DNA of 9,121 bases. Source: Oscillospiraceae bacterium. GTDB lineage: Bacteria; Bacillota; Clostridia; Oscillospirales; Acutalibacteraceae. The position numbers and the translations under genes were made by a program. Below are positions 1 to 5,691 of the stretch, piece by piece; positions within the stretch are counted from its first letter, which is position 1, and the number at the start of each line of letters is the position of its first letter. Below the pieces are notes generated by a model that worked only from the letters and a program-made list of their open reading frames with translations, was not told the origin of the DNA and made no database searches. The stretch spans positions 1-9,121 of the forward strand of contig DNGF01000136.1 in assembly GCA_003486665.1 (NCBI GenBank), given 5' to 3'.

Positions 1-389
1 TTGACCGAATTGATATACATATCGAGGTTCCGCCCGTTGATTTTGAAAAGCTTGCAGACAAGCACAGGGGCGAACCGTCCTCGGAAATCAAAAAGAGGGT
101 TGAAGCGGCGAGAAAAATTCAGCAGGACAGACTTTGCGGAACCTCGGCGAACTGCAATGCTCAGATGAATGCGGCAATGACCCGTGAATTCTGCAAGGCA
201 AGCGATGCGGCGATGAAAATGCTTCAGGTTGCCTTTGATAGGCTCGGATTATCCGCCAGAGCTTATGATAAGATTCTCAGGGTTGCAAGAACGATAGCCG
301 ACCTTGATAATTCTCCGATGATCGAAGCGCCGCACATTGCCGAGGCAATACAATACCGTTCCCTGGACAGAAAATTTTGGACAAGGTAA
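1..389 (+). CDS. yifB: YifB/ComM-family Mg-chelatase-like AAA ATPase, C-terminal fragment
   Basis: Only the last 128 or so codons are present, in the frame starting at base 3; the 5' part lies outside the window. The visible protein begins DRIDIHIEVPPVDF, the signature after the AAA core of Mg-chelatase-like ATPases. It ends with the conserved C-terminal helical domain, including LSARAYDKILRVARTIADL, then a short RKFW-containing tail and TAA. Family knowledge: proteobacterial ComM is a helicase-like AAA+ ATPase acting in branch migration during natural transformation; the role of Clostridia YifB proteins is less clear. A Cys pair (CGTSANC) sits in the linker before the C-terminal helices. No hairpin terminator is visible after the stop; the next gene starts from its own promoter. 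Identity is confident, cellular role is not. Confidence 0.93.
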   Translation, partial: DRIDIHIEVPPVDFEKLADKHRGEPSSEIKKRVEAARKIQQDRLCGTSANCNAQMNAAMTREFCKASDAAMKMLQVAFDRLGLSARAYDKILRVARTIADLDNSPMIEAPHIAEAIQYRSLDRKFWTR

Positions 390-412
390 ACAAATCGTAA
401 AATTTGAAAATA

Positions 413-440
413 TTGACACTAAATTAAGGTATGATATAAT
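413..440 (+). promoter_or_regulatory. sigma-A promoter with extended -10 for the acyltransferase gene
   Basis: A perfect -35 TTGACA at 413-418 is followed after 16 bases by a perfect -10 TATAAT at 435-440. The -10 is preceded by TG at 432-433, making an extended -10 (TGATATAAT). Transcription would begin near 447, leaving a leader of about 54 bases before the ATG at 501. It is the strongest promoter by consensus match in the window. Confidence 0.88.
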
Positions 441-500
441 CAAAGCAGTTGATTGTTTCATGTCTTTTTGTCAAATAAAATATGAATAGGAATTCGCTTT

Positions 501-1313
501 ATGAAATCTGAAAAGAAGTACGAACCGAAAAAAACAATATATTATGAGAATGAATTGACCGATGATTTCGCAAAAATGGGCATCGAGATCAAACCCCTGC
601 GCGAGAACTACCGCTATATTCACAGAGGTCCCTTGTGGCGATTTTTTTCCTTTGTGTTGTATAGGATAATCGGTCAGCCGCTGGCGTGGCTCTACACGAA
701 AATTGTACCGCTTCACCGCTTTAAAAACAGAAAAGCGCTTCTGAAAGTGGGCATTTCCGGCGCATATATTTATGCAAATCACACCAATTTCATACTTGAC
801 GCTTTTCTGCCGAATCTGCTGAGATCTTTCAGGAGAGGCTATATCGTTGTCGGACCGGATACGATGTCGGTTCCGGGACTGAATAACATTGTAGAAATGC
901 TCGGAGCAATTCCGCTCGGCTCAACGCTTAAGCAGAAAAAGGAAATGGTTAACTGTGTGAAAACACGAATAAGGCAGAGAAATCTTATTACAATTTATCC
1001 TGAGGCGCATATGTGGCCTTACTACACGGGTATACGTCCGTTCAGCGACGCTTCGTTCAGCTATCCTGCTCATACTCTCACACCGGTTTTTGCAATGACT
1101 ACCTGTTATCAAAAAAGAAAGCTCGGCAGGTTCCCCAAAACCGTGACCTTTATTGACGGTCCGTTTTATCCCGATGAAAGCCTCCCCATGGCAGAGAGAA
1201 AAAAGGCTTTGAGGGATCAGTGCTACAACGCAATGAAAGCCCGTGCCGAAGAGAATTCGACCTATGAGTATATTGCTTACAGGAAGAAAGAGGACGGCGA
1301 AAATAAAAATTAA
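501..1313 (+). CDS. PlsC-type lysophospholipid acyltransferase
   Basis: The 270-residue protein carries the acyltransferase blocks in order: NHTNFILD at 93-100 (catalytic His94, Asp100), GAIPLG at 135-140 (block II), IYPEAHMWPYYTGIRPF at 165-181 (equivalent to the FPEGTRS block, with Glu168 kept) and TPV at 194-196. It should transfer a fatty acyl group onto a lysophospholipid or related acceptor at the inner face of the membrane. A hydrophobic, aromatic stretch near 46-66 may anchor it. The PEAH version of block III fits, from memory, a Clostridia subfamily rather than textbook AGPATs. The His-Asp spacing is H-x5-D, one residue longer than the classical H-x4-D. The N-terminus of about 40 residues is charged and unassigned. 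The ribosome site before ATG 501 is weak (AGGA about 10 bases upstream). Acceptor specificity cannot be read from sequence. Confidence 0.87.
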   Translation: MKSEKKYEPKKTIYYENELTDDFAKMGIEIKPLRENYRYIHRGPLWRFFSFVLYRIIGQPLAWLYTKIVPLHRFKNRKALLKVGISGAYIYANHTNFILDAFLPNLLRSFRRGYIVVGPDTMSVPGLNNIVEMLGAIPLGSTLKQKKEMVNCVKTRIRQRNLITIYPEAHMWPYYTGIRPFSDASFSYPAHTLTPVFAMTTCYQKRKLGRFPKTVTFIDGPFYPDESLPMAERKKALRDQCYNAMKARAEENSTYEYIAYRKKEDGENKN

Positions 1314-1371
1314 ATTTTTTATCATACAAAATGAATAGTTTGTAAAATCTGCAAGAGTTCTGTCATAGATA

Positions 1372-1399
1372 TTGATTAGTGAAAAAATCATGATATAAT
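1372..1399 (+). promoter_or_regulatory. promoter with extended -10 for the DUF975 gene
   Basis: A -35 TTGATT at 1372-1377 (4 of 6 consensus bases) is followed after 16 bases by TATAAT at 1394-1399, with TG at 1391-1392. The expected start is near 1406, about 36 bases before the ATG. The spacer length and TGATATAAT core match the other two plus-strand promoters. Confidence 0.8.
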
Positions 1400-1441
1400 A
1401 AAAATGTGCGATGAATAATTTGTCGCAAAAGGAGGAAATTT

Positions 1442-2104
1442 ATGACAAGGCAACAGATAAAAGCAATGGCAAAGGATCAGCTCGGTAATCAGATTTTCGG
1501 CTATACATGGCTGATTGCCGTTGTAGTAGTTGTAATTCAGACTGCCGTTTCGGATCTTGTAAATGTGTTCCCCGGAATAGGTCAGATCGCTTCGCTGCTT
1601 CTTGCAGGTCCCATTTCCTACGGCGTTTCCGCGATGTTTCTTAAACAGACGCGTACCGGCGAAAGCATGGATATCGGAGATATATTCAACGGATTCAGAG
1701 AGGATTTTTCAAACACATTTCTTATCGGACTTATGACAAGGCTGTTTACGATCCTTTGGACAATGCTCTTTATTGTACCTGGCTTTGTGAAGGCATATTC
1801 ATATTCAATGGCTATGTATATTAAGGTTGATAATCCGGACTATGATTGGAGAAAGTGCATTGACGAAAGTCAGCGCATGATGCAGGGTCATAAGTGGGAT
1901 CTTTTTGTGCTTGATCTCAGCTTTATAGGATGGCTTTTTGTAGGAGCTTGCTGTTTCGGTATCGGTTCGTTCTGGGTATCGGCTTATATTAATGCCGCTC
2001 ATTCTCAGTTCTACGAGAACCTCAAAAGAACGGAAGATATTTACAATATCGGAAGCAATGACCCGCAGTTTAATGATTACAGTTACTTCAATCAGAACAG
2101 CTGA
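1442..2104 (+). CDS. DUF975 family integral membrane protein
   Basis: The 220-residue protein matches the DUF975 pattern. It has a short charged N-terminal helix (TRQQIKAMAKDQL), hydrophobic segments at about 20-38, 48-67, 92-113 and 155-182, a GPISYG turn at 56-61 after the second segment, and a cytosolic-looking middle with DWRKCIDESQRMMQGHKWDLF at 135-155. The ending after AAHSQFYENLK is polar and variable, as in relatives. The start is fixed by a near-perfect ribosome site, AAAGGAGG at 1428-1435, six bases before the ATG. Family members are common in Firmicutes and have no established biochemical function. The gene has its own promoter and a following hairpin, so it looks monocistronic. 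Nothing in the neighbours gives a firm hint of role. Confidence 0.88.
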   Translation: MTRQQIKAMAKDQLGNQIFGYTWLIAVVVVVIQTAVSDLVNVFPGIGQIASLLLAGPISYGVSAMFLKQTRTGESMDIGDIFNGFREDFSNTFLIGLMTRLFTILWTMLFIVPGFVKAYSYSMAMYIKVDNPDYDWRKCIDESQRMMQGHKWDLFVLDLSFIGWLFVGACCFGIGSFWVSAYINAAHSQFYENLKRTEDIYNIGSNDPQFNDYSYFNQNS

Positions 2105-2110
2105 AATTAT

Positions 2111-2152
2111 CCGTCTGTTTCGGTGAATTCTCGAACAGGCGGAATTTTCTTT
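2111..2152 (+). terminator. intrinsic terminator after the DUF975 gene
   Basis: Imperfect stem CCGTCTGTTTCG (2111-2122) with CGAACAGGCGG (2132-2142), including one G-T pair and one bulged base, followed by AATTTTCTTT. It begins six bases after the DUF975 stop. The T-tract is short, so termination may be partial. Its tail overlaps the -35 of the next promoter. Confidence 0.7.
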
Positions 2153-2178
2153 GCAAAAAACAGAAACTGTGATATAAT
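2151..2178 (+). promoter_or_regulatory. promoter with extended -10 for the YbaK-type deacylase gene
   Basis: The -35 TTGCAA at 2151-2156 is separated by 16 bases from TATAAT at 2173-2178, preceded by TG at 2170-2171. The expected start is near 2185, leaving a leader under 30 bases before the ATG at 2212. Confidence 0.76.
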
Positions 2179-2198
2179 GATCGGCAGAATAACAGAAA

Positions 2199-2207
2199 AA
2201 AGGTGAT
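2199..2207 (+). promoter_or_regulatory. ribosome binding site that fixes the deacylase start
   Basis: AAAGGTGAT is an extended match to the anti-Shine-Dalgarno sequence and lies 4 bases before ATG 2212. It contains the in-frame GTG at 2203, so that GTG is almost certainly part of the ribosome site and not the start codon. Confidence 0.8.
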
Positions 2208-2211
2208 CACA

Positions 2212-2751
2212 ATGATATATGTCAGCAAGCCTATGAATGATCTTCCGAAGGAATATAAAACCCCTTTGCAGGAAATGACCTATAAGTTTCTTGACGAAAA
2301 CAAGATCCCGTTCAGCCGAGTTGAGAACGATGAAGCCGTAACGATGGAGGACTGCATTGAAATTGACAAGGCGCTCGATATGAAAACCGTCAAGACGCTT
2401 TTTCTCTGCAATCGGCAGAAGACGAATTTTTATCTTTTTGTCACGGCAGGGGACAAGCCGTTTGTAACTAAGAATTTCAGTTCGGCGCTCGGTATTTCCC
2501 GTGTGTCGTTCGCTTCGGCAGAAAAGCTTGACGAGATAATCGGCACAAAGGTCGGCGCAACGACAATTTTCGGCGTTCTTCGCCCCGAAGCGGAGGAGAT
2601 TACGGTTGTGTTTGATAAGGATGTATGCGAGGACGAATGGTACGGTTGCTCCGACGGTACAACAACGGGCTACATGAAGCTGAAAACCAAGGATGTCCTC
2701 GAAAAGCTTCTGCCGTATTCAAAGCACAGATACACGGTTATTGATGTGTGA
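2212..2751 (+). CDS. YbaK/EbsC (ProX-like) aminoacyl-tRNA deacylase
   Basis: A 179-residue stand-alone protein of the YbaK/prolyl-tRNA-synthetase-associated fold. Family knowledge: such proteins hydrolyse mischarged tRNA in trans (Ala-tRNA-Pro, Cys-tRNA-Pro or related), guarding translation accuracy in the cytoplasm. Visible features are the MTYKFLDENKIPFSRVEND segment at 22-40, a VKTLFL motif at 60-65 whose Lys61 matches the conserved active-site lysine, KPFVTKNFSSALG at 83-95, and the loop GTKVGATTIFGVL at 111-123 equivalent to the GxxPGxVxPFGLL substrate loop. The usual Pro of that loop is Val114 here. A central WYGCSDGTTTGYMKL stretch follows. The start is set at ATG 2212 from the ribosome site, nine bases inside the longest possible frame. 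A broken RHH gene follows after 12 bases and was probably co-transcribed. Which misacylated tRNA it clears is not decidable here. Confidence 0.88.
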   Translation: MIYVSKPMNDLPKEYKTPLQEMTYKFLDENKIPFSRVENDEAVTMEDCIEIDKALDMKTVKTLFLCNRQKTNFYLFVTAGDKPFVTKNFSSALGISRVSFASAEKLDEIIGTKVGATTIFGVLRPEAEEITVVFDKDVCEDEWYGCSDGTTTGYMKLKTKDVLEKLLPYSKHRYTVIDV

Positions 2752-2763
2752 GCAGGTGTAGCT

Positions 2764-2964
2764 ATGGCAGTTAAGAGTGTTTCGATAAGAATTGGGTAGG
2801 AAATGCTTTGCAAGATAGGCTATGTTGCCGACTATGAAGGATGTTCGGTGAACAGTCATATTCTTGTTCTTATTCGTGAAAATATCAAGCAGTTTGAGGA
2901 ACAGAACGGAAAAATCGAGGGCGGCATTGACTCGGATATCAATGTTAACCCCACCCGAAAATAA
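2764..2964 (+). pseudogene. Arc-type ribbon-helix-helix DNA-binding protein interrupted by in-frame TAG
   Basis: Reading from ATG 2764 gives MAVKSVSIRIG, a TAG at 2797-2799 (codon 12), then in the same frame EMLCKIGYVADYEGCSVNSH, continuing through LVLIRENIKQFEEQNGKIE to TAA at 2962. The two halves join into a normal Arc/MetJ-like RHH protein of about 66 residues: beta strand KSVSIRI, helix A, the turn usually written EGRSVNS (here EGCSVNS), then helix B. The TAG sits where relatives, as I recall them, have an acidic residue, so a single GAG-to-TAG change would explain it. The Arg-to-Cys in the turn is a further C-to-T type change, consistent with decay. A modest ribosome site (AGGTG at about 2755-2759) precedes the ATG. 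Restart at ATG 2803 would yield a 53-residue product without the DNA-contacting strand. A sequencing error remains possible. Confidence 0.8.
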
Positions 2965-2968
2965 AAAT

Positions 2969-3006
2969 GACCTGAGAAGCATTTAAACTTCTCAGGTCGT
3001 TTTTTC
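2969..3006. terminator. bidirectional terminator between convergent genes
   Basis: A perfect 11-bp stem, GACCTGAGAAG (2969-2979) with CTTCTCAGGTC (2988-2998) and an 8-base loop, is followed by GTTTTTTC on the plus strand and preceded by an A-run at 2963-2967 that gives a T-tract on the minus strand. It ends the deacylase/RHH unit from the left and the metallophosphoesterase gene (stop at 3012) from the right. Confidence 0.93.
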
Positions 3007-3011
3007 TTTAT

Positions 3012-4097
3012 TTATATCTCGCCGTTTGTTATACGGTCAACGAAAAGCAGTTCGCTCTCGTAGGCGTCGGGCTTGTTTTCGTCAAGCACGATAAGTCTGC
3101 CGCCGCGTTTGCCACCGTAGGTGTGGTAGCCTGCTCCGGGAGTCTGCACAAGTTTTATTCCGTCAATGTCCATTGTGAATGTGTTCTTGTGGTCGTGGCC
3201 GAAAAACGCGGCAACTATATCGCCGGTTTTCTGCCAGCTCTCAAATTGTGATCTGACATTGTTCGGAGGGCAGGGACCCTCCAGAAGAACGCCGTCAATA
3301 AAGGCTCCGTTCTCGGCAATATAATATTTGCCGTTGTGTTCAACCGCACCGACTGTATCTCTGCCGACCTCTGTAAGCTTGTCGTATTCCTGCAAAACAG
3401 GAATATGCTGAAAAAGCACAGACGGGACAACCTTTTTGCCGTTTTCCGCTTTTAGCTTGGCGGATTTTTTCTCATACCATGCAATCTGATCTTCGTGAAC
3501 AAAGCCGTAACCCTCGTCTTTCATCACGTTGTAGTTTTCGTCACGGATATAGTCGTTTGAGTCAATGCACCAAACGTTCCATGCAACGCGGTTGCCGTCG
3601 GAAGAGAGGATAGGTAGATTATAATTTCCGCAGCCGTGAACGTCCTCGTCATTCATTGTGCCTCTGAAATTCCCATATTCGCAGTATATGCTTATTTGAT
3701 TCTCCTTTGCAAGGCAGGGGCAGGTCGGTTCCGCTTCGGCATCGTGATTGCCGAAAACAACGGCAAGCGGAATGTCTTTCTCTGCGATGGGTTCAACGAT
3801 CTTCTTTATCGTCTTACGCATATAATCATATGTGAATTCCTGCCAGTAGCCGCTGATGTTGTCGCCGCCGAAAACGACAAGGTCGGGCTTCGCAAGCTCC
3901 ACACAGCGGCGGATAACATTGAGTGTTTCGGCGGATCTGTTTATCGGAATCGAACGGTTTTCGTCGTCGTCCATTTCCGGATCGACCTCATGAATATCCG
4001 TCAGGTGAAGTATGCGGAATTTTCCGCCCTCGCCGAAGCGCAGGGGACGTTGATTGTTTCTGATGTGTTTATGTGAATTAGGTAAACCCTTTGCCAT
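3012..4097 (-). CDS. calcineurin-like metallophosphoesterase (Dcr2/PAP29-like)
   Basis: A 361-residue protein with all five metallophosphoesterase blocks: TDIH at 33-36 (Asp34, His36), GGDN at 77-80, GNHD at 116-119, QHIP with His231, and GHDH at 300-303. These residues bind the two-metal centre that hydrolyses phosphoester bonds. The spacing, and the long insert between GNHD and the C-terminal histidines containing WNVWCIDSND at 173-182, fit the Dcr2-like branch. Bacterial members have no settled substrate. No signal peptide or TM segment is evident, so it is probably cytoplasmic. The start is ATG 4097: GGAGGT at 4103-4108 precedes it by 5 bases, whereas a longer frame would begin within the promoter. 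It has its own promoter and a shared terminator, so it is monocistronic. Several Cys residues (CPC at 126-128, Cys139, Cys156) lie in the insert region. Confidence 0.92.
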   Translation of the reverse strand: MAKGLPNSHKHIRNNQRPLRFGEGGKFRILHLTDIHEVDPEMDDDENRSIPINRSAETLNVIRRCVELAKPDLVVFGGDNISGYWQEFTYDYMRKTIKKIVEPIAEKDIPLAVVFGNHDAEAEPTCPCLAKENQISIYCEYGNFRGTMNDEDVHGCGNYNLPILSSDGNRVAWNVWCIDSNDYIRDENYNVMKDEGYGFVHEDQIAWYEKKSAKLKAENGKKVVPSVLFQHIPVLQEYDKLTEVGRDTVGAVEHNGKYYIAENGAFIDGVLLEGPCPPNNVRSQFESWQKTGDIVAAFFGHDHKNTFTMDIDGIKLVQTPGAGYHTYGGKRGGRLIVLDENKPDAYESELLFVDRITNGEI

Positions 4098-4102
4098 AAT
4101 TG

Positions 4103-4108
4103 ACCTCC
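4103..4108 (-). promoter_or_regulatory. ribosome binding site that fixes the metallophosphoesterase start
   Basis: Minus-strand GGAGGT five bases before ATG 4097. The in-frame upstream codons lie over the -10 and -35 elements and have no ribosome site, so the 25-codon N-terminal extension is rejected. Confidence 0.85.
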
Positions 4109-4127
4109 GAAAAATTTTATTAAATAT

Positions 4128-4156
4128 ATAATAATCTTTTAATCCGAGGCTGTCAA
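4128..4156 (-). promoter_or_regulatory. sigma-A promoter of the metallophosphoesterase gene
   Basis: On the minus strand a perfect -35 TTGACA (4151-4156) is followed after 17 bases by TATTAT (4128-4133; 5 of 6 consensus bases). Transcription should start near 4121, with a leader of about 25 bases. The -35 directly follows the T-tract of the upstream terminator. Confidence 0.85.
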
Positions 4157-4157
4157 T

Positions 4158-4193
4158 AAAAAGCACCGACAAACCGTGATGATTTGTCGGTGC
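4158..4193 (-). terminator. intrinsic terminator after the DUF6273/Big_2 gene
   Basis: On the minus strand GCACCGACAAA (4193-4183) pairs perfectly with TTTGTCGGTGC (4173-4163) around a 9-base loop, followed by TTTTT (4162-4158). It lies 6 bases after the stop codon of the secreted-protein gene. Confidence 0.93.
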
Positions 4194-4199
4194 GATGTG

Positions 4200-5630
4200 T
4201 TATCCGAATATTTTCGAAAGGAAAATACCGATTTTAAAATAGAAGCTTCTCAGCTGTTCCGAGATAGTGCCGCGGTCACCCGGTTTATTCTGAATAACGT
4301 TGTAAAGTCTTGGTGCGCTGATTCCGTTCGGCGTTGTTGCGTAAATTTTTACACGACCGGACTTCTTCATAGTGACAATTCCGTTTTGGTCAACGGTTGC
4401 AATTTCAGGATCGCTGGAACTCCAAACGATTGAGGTGTCTGCCGCATTATTGGGAATCGGGGTAGCTCTGAGCCAAACCTGATCGCCGACTAACGCTTCA
4501 TACTGTATGCTTGAATTGGCGGTTTTTCCGTTAAAATCAACTCCTCTGACGGCAGGCTGAGCCTCCTTGAGAGAGGAAAGACCCTTTATTTTGATCGCCG
4601 GACGAACACCGTAACAAGTACGTGTTACCGTCAGCTCGTCGATGAAGGAATAGGCATTTTCGTGCATTTTTCCGTTGAAAAAGCATATCTCATCGTCCTC
4701 GTAACTGGGAGTGCGAGTCATATAATTCGAACGGCCGTAATCCTTGTCTACTTTAAGCCCCTGGCATTTTGCGTAATCGGTTCCGCTTGTCCATCTGGCT
4801 TTTGAAATAGTATCCGGGAAAGGGCCGAAGCCGTACCGCGTATTGATAAGATCCCATGCGGAAAGGATAAATACCTTATCGTCCGTCGGGGCGCATCCAA
4901 AGTCGGTATCCTTATACATGGCCTTTGTTTCAAGATGTGTAACCTTGATTTTGCTCTGCTCATCCGAGCTGAAAGCCACGTTATAGAATTCCTCATTGAG
5001 CCATTTCCTCAGGGAGCTTTGCTCGTAATTATTACGATAATACTTTGATGTTTCGTAATCGTAATCTGCCTTGGCGTCAAACGGCTGAGAGTCAACCAGC
5101 CGATCGGTTACAAGGAAGCCTGATGCTGCGTCGAGAACACGCCATTTGATAGGCTCATATTTAAAATAATAAACTGTGTTAACAAAGTAACCGTTGCGGT
5201 ATTGAGATACTTCGCCGGTCGGTTCTTTACTGAGAAAAATAGCGTTGACATCGTTGTCCTTGTATTTTGAGAATACTACCGCTCGATATCTTGCTCCGTT
5301 AAGCTTAATATCTGCATATTTCATGTAGTCGCTCGGAAGAAGGACCCTTTTTAATTCGTCTCTTTCCCCAACAAAGAAGGTTTCCAAATAACCGTAGCTT
5401 TTCCATTCTTTTTCAATCGAATCAAGTGCCTTCAAGGTTTCCTCATCGGTGACCCTTTCCTGAGGGTATTCGCCGAAGGCTACCGTTGATCCTGTTGAAT
5501 AGACTGCGGCGGAAGCCTGAGTTGTCAGCGGATTAGAGCTGTTTTCGGTTACTGCCCCGACCGCTGCCGAGCCGAATATCATTATCAGCGCAAGCATTGG
5601 GGACAGCAATCTTTTAAGTGTTTTCTTCAT
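4200..5630 (-). CDS. secreted DUF6273 + Big_2 (bacterial Ig-like) domain protein
   Basis: A 476-residue exported protein. Residues 1-26 form a signal peptide (KKTLKR charge, hydrophobic core LLSPMLALIMIFGSAAV, possible cleavage after VGA or at ASA-A near 41). Residues 48-350 match DUF6273 in layout: VAFGEYPQ, EPIKWRVLD at 159-167, SSLRKWLNEEFYN at 205-217, DKVFILSAWD at 251-260, TRTPS at 305-309 and GVRPAIKI at 341-348. This fold resembles surface-display and formylglycine-like repeats, and its function is unknown. Residues 361-446 form a Big_2 Ig-like domain (IVWSSSDPEIATVDQNGIVT at 401-420). A C-terminal helix-like tail, LRSFYFKIGIFLSKIFG, ends the protein. There is no LPXTG, SLH or LysM anchor. 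ATG 5630 is preferred because GAGG precedes it at suitable spacing; an upstream ATG 18 bases earlier has no ribosome site. It lies 61 bases after the kinase gene, with no clear promoter or terminator between. Confidence 0.83.
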   Translation of the reverse strand: MKKTLKRLLSPMLALIMIFGSAAVGAVTENSSNPLTTQASAAVYSTGSTVAFGEYPQERVTDEETLKALDSIEKEWKSYGYLETFFVGERDELKRVLLPSDYMKYADIKLNGARYRAVVFSKYKDNDVNAIFLSKEPTGEVSQYRNGYFVNTVYYFKYEPIKWRVLDAASGFLVTDRLVDSQPFDAKADYDYETSKYYRNNYEQSSLRKWLNEEFYNVAFSSDEQSKIKVTHLETKAMYKDTDFGCAPTDDKVFILSAWDLINTRYGFGPFPDTISKARWTSGTDYAKCQGLKVDKDYGRSNYMTRTPSYEDDEICFFNGKMHENAYSFIDELTVTRTCYGVRPAIKIKGLSSLKEAQPAVRGVDFNGKTANSSIQYEALVGDQVWLRATPIPNNAADTSIVWSSSDPEIATVDQNGIVTMKKSGRVKIYATTPNGISAPRLYNVIQNKPGDRGTISEQLRSFYFKIGIFLSKIFG

Positions 5631-5691
5631 AATGTTTCCTCTTTTCATTTTATTTTAACAGAACGGATAACCCTGTATTCCGTCTGCTAAT

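Noticed and set aside
1325..1344. TACAAA-N8-TTTGTA inverted repeat after the acyltransferase gene
   Set aside because: The stem is short and AT-only with no T-tract after it; expected by chance in such AT-rich sequence, so called neither terminator nor operator.
921..1391. 156-codon open frame on the minus strand
   Set aside because: It is antisense to the acyltransferase block II-III region and runs into its neighbour's promoter; the translation has no family features.
1407..1427. TGCGA-N11-TCGCA inverted repeat in the DUF975 leader
   Set aside because: Only 5 bp with a large loop, too weak to support a regulatory hairpin without conservation data.
2797..2799. Genome-wide recoding of TAG as a sense codon
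   Set aside because: The other genes in the window, over 2,500 codons, contain no in-frame TAG, which would be expected if TAG were a regular sense codon; a local mutation or sequencing error is simpler.
3636..4076. 146-codon open frame on the plus strand
   Set aside because: It lies fully antisense to the conserved metallophosphoesterase motifs, has no recognisable domain, and is explained by the codon bias of the gene opposite.
4097..4172. N-terminal extension of the metallophosphoesterase by 25 codons
   Set aside because: The extension covers the -35 and -10 elements and lacks a ribosome site, while GGAGGT stands just before ATG 4097.
5645..5690. Imperfect hairpin between the kinase and secreted-protein genes (AGACGGA pairing with TCCGTTCT)
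   Set aside because: It has a bulge and no T-tract on the minus strand (TTAAAATAAAAT follows), so I do not call it a terminator; no convincing promoter is seen there either.
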